Below are positions 1 through 9,690 of a DNA stretch of 64,000 nucleotides, one piece after another (the stretch's first letter is position 1; each line of letters begins with the position of its first letter). The position numbers and the translations under genes were made by a program. Source of the stretch: Fidelibacterota bacterium (GTDB lineage: Bacteria > Fidelibacterota > UBA8477 > JABMPR01); NCBI GenBank assembly GCA_016844955.1, contig JAERTH010000083.1:79712-143711 (forward strand). The letters run 5' to 3'. The notes under the pieces are model-generated. The model did not search any database. It saw only the letters and a list, made by a program, of their open reading frames with translations, and had not been told where the DNA came from.

Positions 1-1
1 G

Positions 2-1837
2 AACAATGGTGGCTCCAACCGCGCCTATGAGATCACCAATATTCCAGCCTGGCTGGATGTTGAACCGCTAAGCGGAACGCTAACTCCAGGAAGTATGCAG
101 ACTATCACCATTAATCTGAGCGAACAACCAGGATCTGGGGATTATACCCAGATTCTCTTTGCCAGTGGAACCATGGGGGATGAGCCCCTGCTGGTCGACC
201 TGCGCGTCCTGTGTTATGAACCTTACTGGGAAGTTGCAGCTGAGAGCTATCAATATTCCATGAACATGATCGCCACACTTTCTAATGATGGTGCGCTTTC
301 TGAAGATCCCTATGATCGAGTCGGGGTCTTTGTGGGTGATGAACTCAGGGGAGTGGCTGATGTGGAATACATACCAGAACTAGCAGACCTTGGGGGTCCC
401 CATCCCTACGAAGTCTTTCTCACGATCTACAGCAATGAGATTTCTGGAGAGGAACTTTCCATGCGGGTCTGGGATGCCACAACCTGTACAGAATTGGGTA
501 TGGTTGAGGAAAACTATGTATTCGAAGCCAACGCCATTCTGGGCTCTCCAACCTCTCCAGTGAGCATCACCGCCACCAGTCAGATAATCCAGCAGCTGGA
601 TTATCCTGAAGGTTGGACCTGGTTCTCATTGAATCTTGAGAATGCAGATATGTCAGTCAACTCGGTTCTAGCTAACCTTGAACCCAGTGGTGGCGATCTG
701 ATAAAGAGTCAAACAGCATTTGATCAATACGTGGATAGCTTTGGCTGGGTAGGTACTCTGGACAGTCTGGATAACAAATCGATGTATCAGATCCGTTTAG
801 CTGGACCGGATACTCTGGAAATGGTGGGCTATGCGGTTAACGTGGAGCTGGATACGATCTCAGTGGCTGCCGGTTGGAACTGGATCAGCTATATGGCGCA
901 GAACGGTATGGAAGTAGATGTGGCTCTAAGATCATTGGATGCCATTTCTGGTGATGTCATCAAGAGTCAGTTCAATTTTGCCATGTATGTGGAAGGGTTG
1001 GGATGGGTTGGATCACTGCAATTCATGAATCCGCGTCTGGGCTATCTCTTGTATTCCTATAATGGTGGAGATTTGACATATCCAAATCTGGAAGAGCCTG
1101 AGCTGCCGGCCCTGGCTCGAGAGACTGCTCCGGTCATAAGGGAACAATCCATGCCATTATGTACAGTGGATATCCCGGACTGGACCTATAGTCCGCATGA
1201 ATTCGAGTACAACTTGAATATGACAGGTATGCTTAGCCCGGATCTTGTCACACCTGATTCAGGGGATGTCATTGCAGCATTTGCTGGCGACCAGTGTCGA
1301 GGGATGAGTCAACCCCAGTTCCTGGAAAGCATGGATGAATATCTCACCTTTATGATGGTATATGGAAATGCCCATGCCGAAGATATTCGCTTTAAATACT
1401 ATGATGCCAGTGAGGACTACATCTGGGATATGGAACAAAGCTTGACTTTTGAGTCCAATCTTATCCTGGGTACTGTTGAAGCGCCATTTGAACTGAATCA
1501 CCACCCCTTGGGTATTGGTGACCTGGGTTATATCCCGGAAACATTCAGTTTAGCTCAGAACTATCCAAATCCTTTCAATCCATCCACGCGTATAGGATAT
1601 GGATTACCTGAAACCGGTGATGTTCAGCTTCAGATATACAATATTCGCGGGGAACTGGTAAACACCCTGGTTGCAGAGAATCATGCAGCAGGGTACTACT
1701 TCGTTGAATGGAGTGGTGTGGATAATCGTGGCCGTTCACAGGGTGCAGGTCTTTATCTGTATAGGATACAGATCAGATCAGAATCAGATGGACGCGAGCT
1801 ATTTTCATCCACTCAAAAGATGTTGTTATTGAAATAG
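2..1837 (+). CDS. Secreted modular protein with C-terminal sorting domain (5' partial)
   Basis: The reading frame is open from the first bases of the window and has no start there, so the N-terminus lies upstream; the first internal ATG (position 95) is not a credible start. The visible part holds two copies of an approximately 110-residue beta-rich module (about nt 221-580 and 1170-1505). Each has a W near its start, a core of the form AxFxGDxxRG, then FLTIYS-like and GxPxxP segments. Between them are two GWxWxSxxx repeats (about nt 600-1070). The last ~85 residues carry QNYPNPFNPST and IYNIRGELV, the FlgD-like/Por-secretion C-terminal sorting signature, implying export through the outer membrane and surface attachment. 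The same module occurs four times in the next gene, so the two genes are probably related. The function is unknown; adhesion or matrix is a guess. Confidence 0.85.
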   Translation, partial: NNGGSNRAYEITNIPAWLDVEPLSGTLTPGSMQTITINLSEQPGSGDYTQILFASGTMGDEPLLVDLRVLCYEPYWEVAAESYQYSMNMIATLSNDGALSEDPYDRVGVFVGDELRGVADVEYIPELADLGGPHPYEVFLTIYSNEISGEELSMRVWDATTCTELGMVEENYVFEANAILGSPTSPVSITATSQIIQQLDYPEGWTWFSLNLENADMSVNSVLANLEPSGGDLIKSQTAFDQYVDSFGWVGTLDSLDNKSMYQIRLAGPDTLEMVGYAVNVELDTISVAAGWNWISYMAQNGMEVDVALRSLDAISGDVIKSQFNFAMYVEGLGWVGSLQFMNPRLGYLLYSYNGGDLTYPNLEEPELPALARETAPVIREQSMPLCTVDIPDWTYSPHEFEYNLNMTGMLSPDLVTPDSGDVIAAFAGDQCRGMSQPQFLESMDEYLTFMMVYGNAHAEDIRFKYYDASEDYIWDMEQSLTFESNLILGTVEAPFELNHHPLGIGDLGYIPETFSLAQNYPNPFNPSTRIGYGLPETGDVQLQIYNIRGELVNTLVAENHAAGYYFVEWSGVDNRGRSQGAGLYLYRIQIRSESDGRELFSSTQKMLLLK

Positions 1838-1903
1838 TTAGCGTGGGAATATTAAGGGGTTCGGAAACGGACCCCATACAGTAAAAGGAATAGATTGTCT
1901 CTA

Positions 1904-4900
1904 ATGAGGATACGATTTCTCACAAGTCTATTGAGTCTCGGGATGGCTACCATCTGGGGACAGGGAACACCGGACTGGTCCGTAGATGCTTCAGCGTACC
2001 TTTATTCAGGCAACCTTACTGCTCAGCTATCCGTTGATCACCTCCTGAGTGATGATTCTGAAGATATTCTGGCTGTGTTTGCTGGAGATTCCTGCAGGGG
2101 TGTGGTTCAGCCAGTAGCGGTTGGAGAAGCTCAAATATTCTTTCTGACCATGTATTCTGATTCAACCAGCGAGAATTTGGAACTGCGAGCCTATCTCAAC
2201 ACGCAAGATACCATTTTGACCCTGGAGGAAACCGTGCACTTTGAACCGGGTGTAGAATATGGTAGCCCCCTGGAACCAGTCGAGCTGAATGCCATTCTAT
2301 TCTACGACCATCCCCCAGAGATTCTTGATATACCAGGCCAGAGTGTGGAGCTGGGAACCCCGTTTAATCCAGTTGATCTTGAGGATTACCTCATGGAGTA
2401 TGATGGGGATGATGTGACCTGGAACGCCCTCATGAATTTGGTCTATGATATCGATATTGATGCACAGAATGTTTTAAGAGTCACACCCAGGGAGGCTGGC
2501 TGGATCGGCGGCGCTTCCATTGAAATAATTGTAACTGACCAAACCGATTCTGCAAGATGGAGTGCTCAACGCGTGGGCTACACCGTGCTACCACAGGACC
2601 ATTCACCAGAACTGGCAACCATACCTGATCAGATAATTGGTGCTGGAGGATCATTTGAGTCACTCGCTTTAAGTGATTATCTCACTGAAGTAGATGGAAA
2701 CACCATCAATTGGGAAGTAATTTTCCAGAATCCCCAAATTTCACATCCTGAAGTCACCTGGGATGTGGATGCAGCTTTATTCCAATCCTCCATGAGTTTG
2801 ACCACAAAGATAGCAGTGAGGGGAGCAGATATTGGCTCAGCTGACTATACTCTGGCGGCTTTTGTAAATGGTGAATGCCGGGGTGTGACCCAGGTAGTAG
2901 AAGCGCTGGATTCGTGGTTGTTCTTCCTCACCGTATATGGGGACAGTGATGGTGAGGACGTCAGTTTTATGCTGTGGGATGACCGATTGGACCTGGAATT
3001 GCCCGTTTCACTGGAAATTGAGTTTCAATCTGGCGCAGAAGTGGGAGCACCAGATACTCCGATTGAAACCCTGGCAGGATTTATTCACGCTGAACTGGAG
3101 GATGACCTGGTACAGTTCTCAGTGCAGGATCCAACCTGGTCTGGTCAGGAGCGCTTAACTTTTGTTGCGCAAGATTTGGATGGAATTCACAGCTACAGTG
3201 ACAGTACCACCACAACCTTCACCATCCTGACTGATCATACACCATTGTTATCAGGCATTCAGGATCAAACCGCTGAATTGGGTACTGCTTTCGCACCTAT
3301 TGATCTCCAGGCACTCCTCACAGAAACCGATGGCGATGCGGTCCAGTGGTCCACAAGCGCTAATACCGTATTACAAGTTGATATGTCAGACTTGTCCCAG
3401 GTGCTCGTCAGCACCTCGAGTGCAGGGTGGACCGGTTCAGAATCGATTATTTTTACCGTACAGGATGTCACACCCAATCAGTTCAGTAGTTCAGATACGG
3501 CTAGTTTTACAATTTTACCTGTTGACCACCCTCCAGCCCTGAGTTCCATTCCAGACCAAACCATAGGGAATGGCGGGGATTTCAGCGTGATTGCTTTAAA
3601 CGAACACCTCACTGAAATAGACGGTCATGGTGTTCAATGGGGCTACACCATGGGTGAACCCATCATAACTGATCCTGAGCCAAGCTGGACCGTCAATCCA
3701 GCGGACTATGGGTTGGATATGACGCTGACTGCACGAGTGATTAGTCGTGGGCTCCCTGCTGGCAATGCAGATTTTATTCTGGCCGCTTTCTCTGGTGAAT
3801 CTTGCCGAGGTGTTGCCAATCCAGTAATGTTTGGTGACGACTGGGTCTTTTTTCTTAGCCTTTTTGCAAATGAAAATGGCGAGGAACTGAGCTTTCGACT
3901 GTATGATGGTAATCGACGAGTCGATTTACCGGTTATGGAGCATCTCAGCTTTCAGGCCTCCAGCTCTCTGGGTACGCCAGCCTCACCTAATATGATGCAC
4001 GCAGGATTCCTCCAGGTCTCTATAAATGCCAATGAAGAAGTCAGTATTGTAGCCATGGATCCTACCTGGGATGGTTCTGAAGAGGTAACCTTCCACGTCA
4101 CTGACATTGGCACGGAGAACCAGTACTCCGATTCCACACAGGTGCGTTTTACCATTCTACAGGATCGAGTCCCCATCGTCAGCGATATCCCAGATCAAGT
4201 ACTGGCCTATGGCAGTGATTTTCTTGGTTTTGATTTGGATGACTATCTTACAGAGCTTGATGGTGATGAGGTTTTCTGGTCAGTCAGTGGAGAACAATAC
4301 CACATCGTGACCATCGATACTGAGAATCAGGTTTCCTTTTCACGGCTGAACGAAGCATGGTTTGGCACAGAGACACTCATTTTCAAGGTGACTGATGAAA
4401 GTCCCAATGCATTCAGCAGTCAGGATACGGTAAGTCTGACAATTAATCGACCCGACTTCCCACCGCACATCACCTCGATTCCTGATGATACCATTGGAAT
4501 TGGAGGCAACTTTCAAATTCTGAATCTACGGGATTATCTTGAGAACCCAGATGGTGATTCTGTGAGTTGGTCCATTGATTATTCCCTTAGCGATGACCCG
4601 GTTTTGAACCCTGGATGGTCGATCAATCCTGCTGATTACGAGTTTACAATGTCCCTGACGGCGCGGGTTACGTTGCGAGGTGAACGTACCATGAATCCTG
4701 AAAACATCTTGGCTGCATTTTCAAACGAAGTCTGTAGAGGAATAGGTCAACCAGTGCTGGTGGGGGAGGATTATCTATATTTCCTGACCATTTATAGCAG
4801 TATTGAAGCTGAAGCAATTGAGTTGCGTGTCTTCGATGAAACCAGGTTGGACACCATCGGTATTCACCAACAATTTGAATTTGAAAGCAATTCTGTATTA

Positions 4901-7900
4901 GGCACGCCGGAAATTCCTCTGGAACTCGTCGCCCAAAATATCGGAATTGACTTTTTAACCCCTCACCAAATCCAGCCTTATCAGGCCAACCCCCAGTGGG
5001 GTGGCACAGAAACCATCACTTTATATGCGCGGGATGAGAACACCTCCCAGGCTTACTATGATTCCACCCACATTCAATTCACAGTTCTCCCAGAGCAATC
5101 TCCAGCAGTTTTAGCCGTCTCAGATCAAACTATCCTGGAAGGAGAATCCTTCAACATAATAGCATTAAATGAGCATCTGCAATATCCTGAGCCTGAGGAA
5201 GTTAGCTGGAACATATCAGGTGACATTGAACTGAGTTTCAGCATAAATGAAAGTTCCCTGCTCAGCATTGGAATACCCGATAGCAATTGGTTTGGTTCTG
5301 AATCAATCGTCCTTGAGGCCCGCAGTATCTCTAATCCTGCACTTTCGCATCAGCAAACCATCCTGTTTACGGTTCAGGCTGTAAATGATCCACCAGTCGT
5401 GGTCGGTCAATTTTTTGAAGTGGATGAGGACAGCCTCATCAGCTTTACCCTCACTGGCACGGACGAAGAAAGTGATCAGCTTGCCTTCAGTGTAGTAATT
5501 GCTGCATTGCATGGGGAGTATAGCGACGGGATTTATACACCGGATAGCAATTTTTACGGATTTGATTCCATGGGTTATACAGCCTTTGATGGTGAGCTCT
5601 ACTCAGATACTGCCATGATAAGCTTGCAGATAAACTCAGTGAATGATTTGCCAATATTCACCAGCACGCCGGTCTTGCAGGTGGGCGAAGATACTGAATA
5701 TGTATATCAGATCACAGCTGAGGATGTGGATGGTGACTCCCTGAGCTTTGGGATGGATACTATTCCCAGCTGGCTGGCATTTGAGGAGGGCAATCTGCTC
5801 TGGGGAATACCAGGTAATGCTCATACCGGCACACATCGGGTTCAAATCAATGTCAGCGACGGAATCGCTCCTGAATCCTCTGTCATTCAAGCCTTCAACA
5901 TTACGGTGAGCAACACAAATGATCCACCTCGTTTCACAAGCATCTCCATGGATACTGCACAAGAGGATTCGGCATATGAATATCGCATGCTGGCAGAAGA
6001 TGATGATGGTGATAGTCTGGTGTTTTCCATTGAATCGTTGCCGGAATGGTTGAACTTTATCGCACCCGATAGGCTTTCGGGGATACCCGATAATGAAGAT
6101 GTAGGTAACTATCAAATTATAATGATAGTTAGAGATGATGGGCCAGTCAGTGACAGCTTGACCCTCAATATCGAGGTCCTGAATACCAACGATGCTCCAC
6201 GCATCATTTCAAGGAGCGGAGATACTGCCCGTGAGGGTCAGGTTTATGAGTACCGGATGGGAGCAATTGATGTAGATGGTGATAGTCTGGTGTTTTCAGT
6301 GGAATCTCTTCCGGACTGGCTAGACTACGTGGAGCCAGACACCATAAGAGGGCTGCCAGAAAATGAGGATGTTGGCCTGCACGACCTCTTGATCAGAGTT
6401 GCAGATCCTTTTGGAGCTGAGGATTCCCAATATGTCGAAATTAGAGTCATTAATACCAATGATGCTCCTGTTTTTTCCAGCTCTGCTCAGGTATCCACCA
6501 TGCAGGATGATTCATTTAACTACGAGTTGACTGCTTCCGATGCTGATGGTGACAGTCTGCTATTTTCAACAGCAATACTGCCTCACTGGCTGACTTTTAT
6601 ACAACCAAACCTGCTTTCCGGTCTGCCGGGAAATGATGATGTCGGTACACATCTGGCCACACTATTTGTCACCGATACTGTGGCTGCTAGAGATACCCTT
6701 GACCTTAAAGTGACAGTTCTGAATGTGAATGATCCTCCTGTTTTCGTAAGCAGCTCCAGAGACACAGTCTTTCAAGATGCCCTGTTTGAATATCAATTAA
6801 GGGCTCAGGATCCTGATCAGGATTCCCTGATCTATTCCATTGCTGAAGTGCCAGATTGGCTGGAGTACATGGAGCCAGATCGCGTTACCTGTCGTCCCTC
6901 CAATGATCAGGTAGGGGAGCATCTTCTGCAGTTGCTGGTTTCTGATCCATTTGAAGGCCGTGATACGCTGGAGTTGCACTTAACCATACAGAATGTCAAT
7001 GATGCCCCTGTCGCACAAGCTGGAGGGGATAAAAGCGTATTGGCCGGTATGAGTATTAGCCTTGATGCTGGTGCCTCCTACGATGTGGATGGTGACCCTT
7101 TGCAATATGATTGGCAGTTGGACACTTCACTTTCGGCTGTACAGAATGGAGAATTACTAAGTCTTCAACTTCCCGCTCTGACAAATCGTGCTGAAATGCT
7201 GGTACAACTCAGGGTCTTCGATGGATTGCTTTTCTCTGATTGGGATTCTCTGACCCTCAGCATTAATCCGCTGGATGAAGTTGAATCCACTGATTTCAGC
7301 CAGACCACCACTCCTGCAGGTGAAGCACTGGAAATCGAAATCGTCTTTCCAGACTACTTCTCACCGCTGATGGCCATGCTTTATTATCAGGTAGGTGGGA
7401 GCAGTCGTGAAGATTCTGTATTGATGTCAAATGTGACCCGATCTCAGGCCTGGTTTGCCTCTATACCTGGTGATAAAATCACAGGAACAGGCTTTAGCTA
7501 TTATGTGAAAGCCGCTGATAATCAGGGGAATAGCCTCAGGTTGAATAAGCGGTCAGTCCCGGTGGATATTGTGAGTGGTGCGTATGATATGACCAATACC
7601 CTATCAAGTGTTTATCCAGAAGGTGTCCCGTCTGAGAAGTGGAGAATTATCTCCTTTCCCACTGTGCAAGACTCTACCAGTGTGGAAGCATTGCTTTCAA
7701 GTAAACTGGTTCAGCCCCAGGGGGATCAGACCTGGCAGGTCTATGACTGGGATGGCAGTCAGTGGCAGATACCGGATACCCTGGCTCCAGGACAAGGGTA
7801 CTGGTTCCATCAACGTCTTGGCGCTGCATCCAATTTACAGTTGGGAAGTGGCAAATCAGTTGCTTTGACCGGGCAAGAGATCGTCATTCTACCTGGTTGG

Positions 7901-8905
7901 AATCTCATCTCATCCCCCTATAACTTTGCGATTCCCAATAATATTGATTCATCTCAGTTTAGCGGTCCCTATTGTTATGGTGACTTTGGTGGTGAAGGTT
8001 GGTCCTTGTATCCCGATAGCTTAAGACCCTGGGCAGGATATGCTGTCTTTAACTGGCAGGATACCAGCCAGACCCTGTATCTGGAACCCTATGGAGAAAT
8101 CGCCACCCTGGCAAAGCCTGGCAACGGATCAGAGGGATGGCGCCTTAACATAAGTGCCACGGATGGTAGCCATTCTGATACTGGAAATCAATTGGGTCGT
8201 GCCTCAGATGCCTCGTCAGCCAGGGATTCCCATGATAGGATTGAGCCACCTGTCCTTGATGAATACTTGAAGCTTACGTTTATTAACCAGGATTTACATC
8301 CGGGAGTACATGAGTATACCCGCGATATTCGATCTGCTACCAGCTCAGTAGAAATGTGGGAAATTGACCTCTCCACAGATCATCTGATGGAGGAAGTTGC
8401 TATGAGCCTGCGACTGTCTGGCAATCTGCCTACAGGTCATGTGAATGTTCTGTTGGATATGCAGGATCGAAATTGGGTCATACTGGGGGAGAATGAGCTG
8501 TTTGATGATCTGGGTTTGGAAACAGGTTACCCCCATTCTTTTGAGCTTTTTAGTGGTCCCGCACAGGATGTATATCTTCAATTGGATCAACGTCTTGCCA
8601 GCCTTCCTGACAAAAGTATGTTGGCTGAAAACTACCCGAATCCCTTTAACGGATCAACACGCATCCCTTTCAGCCTGCGAGATTGGGGTCAGATTCACCT
8701 CGAGATATTTGATATACGCGGTCGATTGGTCAGAGAATTGATCAATGAAACCAGACCAACAGGCCACTATGTCGTGAATTGGGACGGATTAAACACGCAG
8801 AACAAACAATTGGGTTCAGGCATTTATCTGTATCGTCTTACCATTGTGCCTATGAATAGCCAACAGCCCTACCAGAAAACAAAAAAGATGGTTCTTGTGC
8901 GATGA
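1904..8905 (+). CDS. Giant secreted multi-Ig/cadherin-like surface protein with sorting domain
   Basis: About 2,330 residues. The N-terminus MRIRFLTSLLSLG... is a signal peptide. The ATG at 1904 is preferred; an in-frame TTG at 1895 lies only 4 nt after AAGGAA, so the start is not certain. Order of parts: one CRG-type module; Ig-like domains of the form DQ...DGD..W alternating with Ig-like domains that contain an inserted CRG module; a cadherin-like DEDS domain near nt 5400; five 90-residue putative-Ig (dystroglycan-type) repeats with DxDGDSLxFS and PxWL motifs; a PKD-like domain near nt 7000; a linker with WRIISFPT/GWNLISSPY segments; and a C-terminal sorting domain with ENYPNPFNGSTRI. The many acidic DxDGD loops suggest calcium binding, as known for this class of repeats. 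It is likely a cell-surface adhesin exported by a type IX-like system; the ligand is unknown. Confidence 0.88.
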   Translation: MRIRFLTSLLSLGMATIWGQGTPDWSVDASAYLYSGNLTAQLSVDHLLSDDSEDILAVFAGDSCRGVVQPVAVGEAQIFFLTMYSDSTSENLELRAYLNTQDTILTLEETVHFEPGVEYGSPLEPVELNAILFYDHPPEILDIPGQSVELGTPFNPVDLEDYLMEYDGDDVTWNALMNLVYDIDIDAQNVLRVTPREAGWIGGASIEIIVTDQTDSARWSAQRVGYTVLPQDHSPELATIPDQIIGAGGSFESLALSDYLTEVDGNTINWEVIFQNPQISHPEVTWDVDAALFQSSMSLTTKIAVRGADIGSADYTLAAFVNGECRGVTQVVEALDSWLFFLTVYGDSDGEDVSFMLWDDRLDLELPVSLEIEFQSGAEVGAPDTPIETLAGFIHAELEDDLVQFSVQDPTWSGQERLTFVAQDLDGIHSYSDSTTTTFTILTDHTPLLSGIQDQTAELGTAFAPIDLQALLTETDGDAVQWSTSANTVLQVDMSDLSQVLVSTSSAGWTGSESIIFTVQDVTPNQFSSSDTASFTILPVDHPPALSSIPDQTIGNGGDFSVIALNEHLTEIDGHGVQWGYTMGEPIITDPEPSWTVNPADYGLDMTLTARVISRGLPAGNADFILAAFSGESCRGVANPVMFGDDWVFFLSLFANENGEELSFRLYDGNRRVDLPVMEHLSFQASSSLGTPASPNMMHAGFLQVSINANEEVSIVAMDPTWDGSEEVTFHVTDIGTENQYSDSTQVRFTILQDRVPIVSDIPDQVLAYGSDFLGFDLDDYLTELDGDEVFWSVSGEQYHIVTIDTENQVSFSRLNEAWFGTETLIFKVTDESPNAFSSQDTVSLTINRPDFPPHITSIPDDTIGIGGNFQILNLRDYLENPDGDSVSWSIDYSLSDDPVLNPGWSINPADYEFTMSLTARVTLRGERTMNPENILAAFSNEVCRGIGQPVLVGEDYLYFLTIYSSIEAEAIELRVFDETRLDTIGIHQQFEFESNSVLGTPEIPLELVAQNIGIDFLTPHQIQPYQANPQWGGTETITLYARDENTSQAYYDSTHIQFTVLPEQSPAVLAVSDQTILEGESFNIIALNEHLQYPEPEEVSWNISGDIELSFSINESSLLSIGIPDSNWFGSESIVLEARSISNPALSHQQTILFTVQAVNDPPVVVGQFFEVDEDSLISFTLTGTDEESDQLAFSVVIAALHGEYSDGIYTPDSNFYGFDSMGYTAFDGELYSDTAMISLQINSVNDLPIFTSTPVLQVGEDTEYVYQITAEDVDGDSLSFGMDTIPSWLAFEEGNLLWGIPGNAHTGTHRVQINVSDGIAPESSVIQAFNITVSNTNDPPRFTSISMDTAQEDSAYEYRMLAEDDDGDSLVFSIESLPEWLNFIAPDRLSGIPDNEDVGNYQIIMIVRDDGPVSDSLTLNIEVLNTNDAPRIISRSGDTAREGQVYEYRMGAIDVDGDSLVFSVESLPDWLDYVEPDTIRGLPENEDVGLHDLLIRVADPFGAEDSQYVEIRVINTNDAPVFSSSAQVSTMQDDSFNYELTASDADGDSLLFSTAILPHWLTFIQPNLLSGLPGNDDVGTHLATLFVTDTVAARDTLDLKVTVLNVNDPPVFVSSSRDTVFQDALFEYQLRAQDPDQDSLIYSIAEVPDWLEYMEPDRVTCRPSNDQVGEHLLQLLVSDPFEGRDTLELHLTIQNVNDAPVAQAGGDKSVLAGMSISLDAGASYDVDGDPLQYDWQLDTSLSAVQNGELLSLQLPALTNRAEMLVQLRVFDGLLFSDWDSLTLSINPLDEVESTDFSQTTTPAGEALEIEIVFPDYFSPLMAMLYYQVGGSSREDSVLMSNVTRSQAWFASIPGDKITGTGFSYYVKAADNQGNSLRLNKRSVPVDIVSGAYDMTNTLSSVYPEGVPSEKWRIISFPTVQDSTSVEALLSSKLVQPQGDQTWQVYDWDGSQWQIPDTLAPGQGYWFHQRLGAASNLQLGSGKSVALTGQEIVILPGWNLISSPYNFAIPNNIDSSQFSGPYCYGDFGGEGWSLYPDSLRPWAGYAVFNWQDTSQTLYLEPYGEIATLAKPGNGSEGWRLNISATDGSHSDTGNQLGRASDASSARDSHDRIEPPVLDEYLKLTFINQDLHPGVHEYTRDIRSATSSVEMWEIDLSTDHLMEEVAMSLRLSGNLPTGHVNVLLDMQDRNWVILGENELFDDLGLETGYPHSFELFSGPAQDVYLQLDQRLASLPDKSMLAENYPNPFNGSTRIPFSLRDWGQIHLEIFDIRGRLVRELINETRPTGHYVVNWDGLNTQNKQLGSGIYLYRLTIVPMNSQQPYQKTKKMVLVR
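2597..5386 (+). repeat. Three tandem copies of a ~930-bp coding supermodule
   Basis: Three successive units begin with Asp codons of DHSPEL, DHPPAL and DFPPHI at 2597, 3524 and 4454, a spacing of 927 and 930 bp; the third ends near 5386. Each unit is one Ig-like domain interrupted by a CRG module, followed by one uninterrupted Ig-like domain. The units have diverged but keep the same order and nearly the same length. Confidence 0.8.
5642..6997 (+). repeat. Five tandem 90-codon Ig-like repeats
   Basis: The Asn codon of the boundary motif N-D-x-P recurs at 5642, 5918, 6188, 6458, 6728 and 6998. The first unit is 276 bp and the next four are exactly 270 bp. Each unit contains DxDGDSL or DPDQDSL, a PxWL motif and GxPxNxxVG. 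Units two and three even share long nucleotide identity around GATGGTGATAGTCTGGTG, so the array grew by duplication. Confidence 0.85.
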
Positions 8906-9681
8906 AACCTGCCATTCTAATCATAGTCCTTACCATTTCTTGGAATCTCGCATATGGAGCTACTGAAGAGGCATTCACAAGCGAGATGCAAAGTGATAGC
9001 GTGGCCTTGGAAGTACCTTACGGGGCATTGGATACTGCTGCGAATTCCCAAAAAATCGACGACTTAAACCGCTTACTCCAGGTCGGTGCTGAATCAAGCA
9101 GCTCAGAATTCAAGTTGCCAAAACTGATGATCATCGGAAACCACTCAGATACTGCGCACTTAAGTTTAATCCTGAACGTTGATTCCCTGATTCGATCTGA
9201 AATTTCTCAACACCAGTTAGCCATACTAGCACCACGAAGCCAGTATGATGAAGCACCTCTGGAAAATCTCCGAAGTGATAGTGCTTTCATCAATCATATC
9301 AAGCAGGAAGAGGTTGAACTGGTACTAGTATGGGATTTAAAGCACAAAGAAAACCGGCAAAGCTGCAAACTAGTACTGGTTGACCCTCTGGATTATTCTT
9401 TCAAAAGTCAGGAAACCATCATTTTTAGTTCAAATCTAAAATTGAATCAACAAACCATTAAAAAAGCTGTCTGGACACTCTTAGGTCATACACTGCAGCC
9501 TGAATTATTCCCCAAAAGCAAGCGACTGGACCGCTGGCTGGGAGCACTTAAATCATCCCCCAAACGCAGTGCTGCACTGGCAGCATCCGCGGCAATTATT
9601 CTGTGGTTCGTTTTTCATGATGAAGCAGAAGAAACCCAGCCCGCAGGCATAGGGAGCCCCCCGGATTGGCCTCAGAATTGA
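8902..9681 (+). CDS. Exported protein with C-terminal membrane tail, unknown function
   Basis: The ATG overlaps the TGA of the giant surface protein (ATGA), so the two are translationally coupled. The 259-residue product has a signal peptide (about residues 1-20, ending near AYGA), an acidic Ser/Asp-rich middle, and one hydrophobic segment near residues 222-238 (AALAASAAIILWFVF) followed by a short charged tail. This layout suggests a periplasmic domain anchored in a membrane by its C-terminus. I recognise no family. Coupling to the surface protein suggests a role in its maturation or anchoring, but that is inference. Confidence 0.75.
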   Translation: MKPAILIIVLTISWNLAYGATEEAFTSEMQSDSVALEVPYGALDTAANSQKIDDLNRLLQVGAESSSSEFKLPKLMIIGNHSDTAHLSLILNVDSLIRSEISQHQLAILAPRSQYDEAPLENLRSDSAFINHIKQEEVELVLVWDLKHKENRQSCKLVLVDPLDYSFKSQETIIFSSNLKLNQQTIKKAVWTLLGHTLQPELFPKSKRLDRWLGALKSSPKRSAALAASAAIILWFVFHDEAEETQPAGIGSPPDWPQN

Positions 9682-9690
9682 CGGTAGCAG

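Noticed and set aside
5636..6115. 159-residue minus-strand frame opposite the Ig repeats
   Set aside because: Shadow of a repetitive coding region; no ribosome-binding site or domain.
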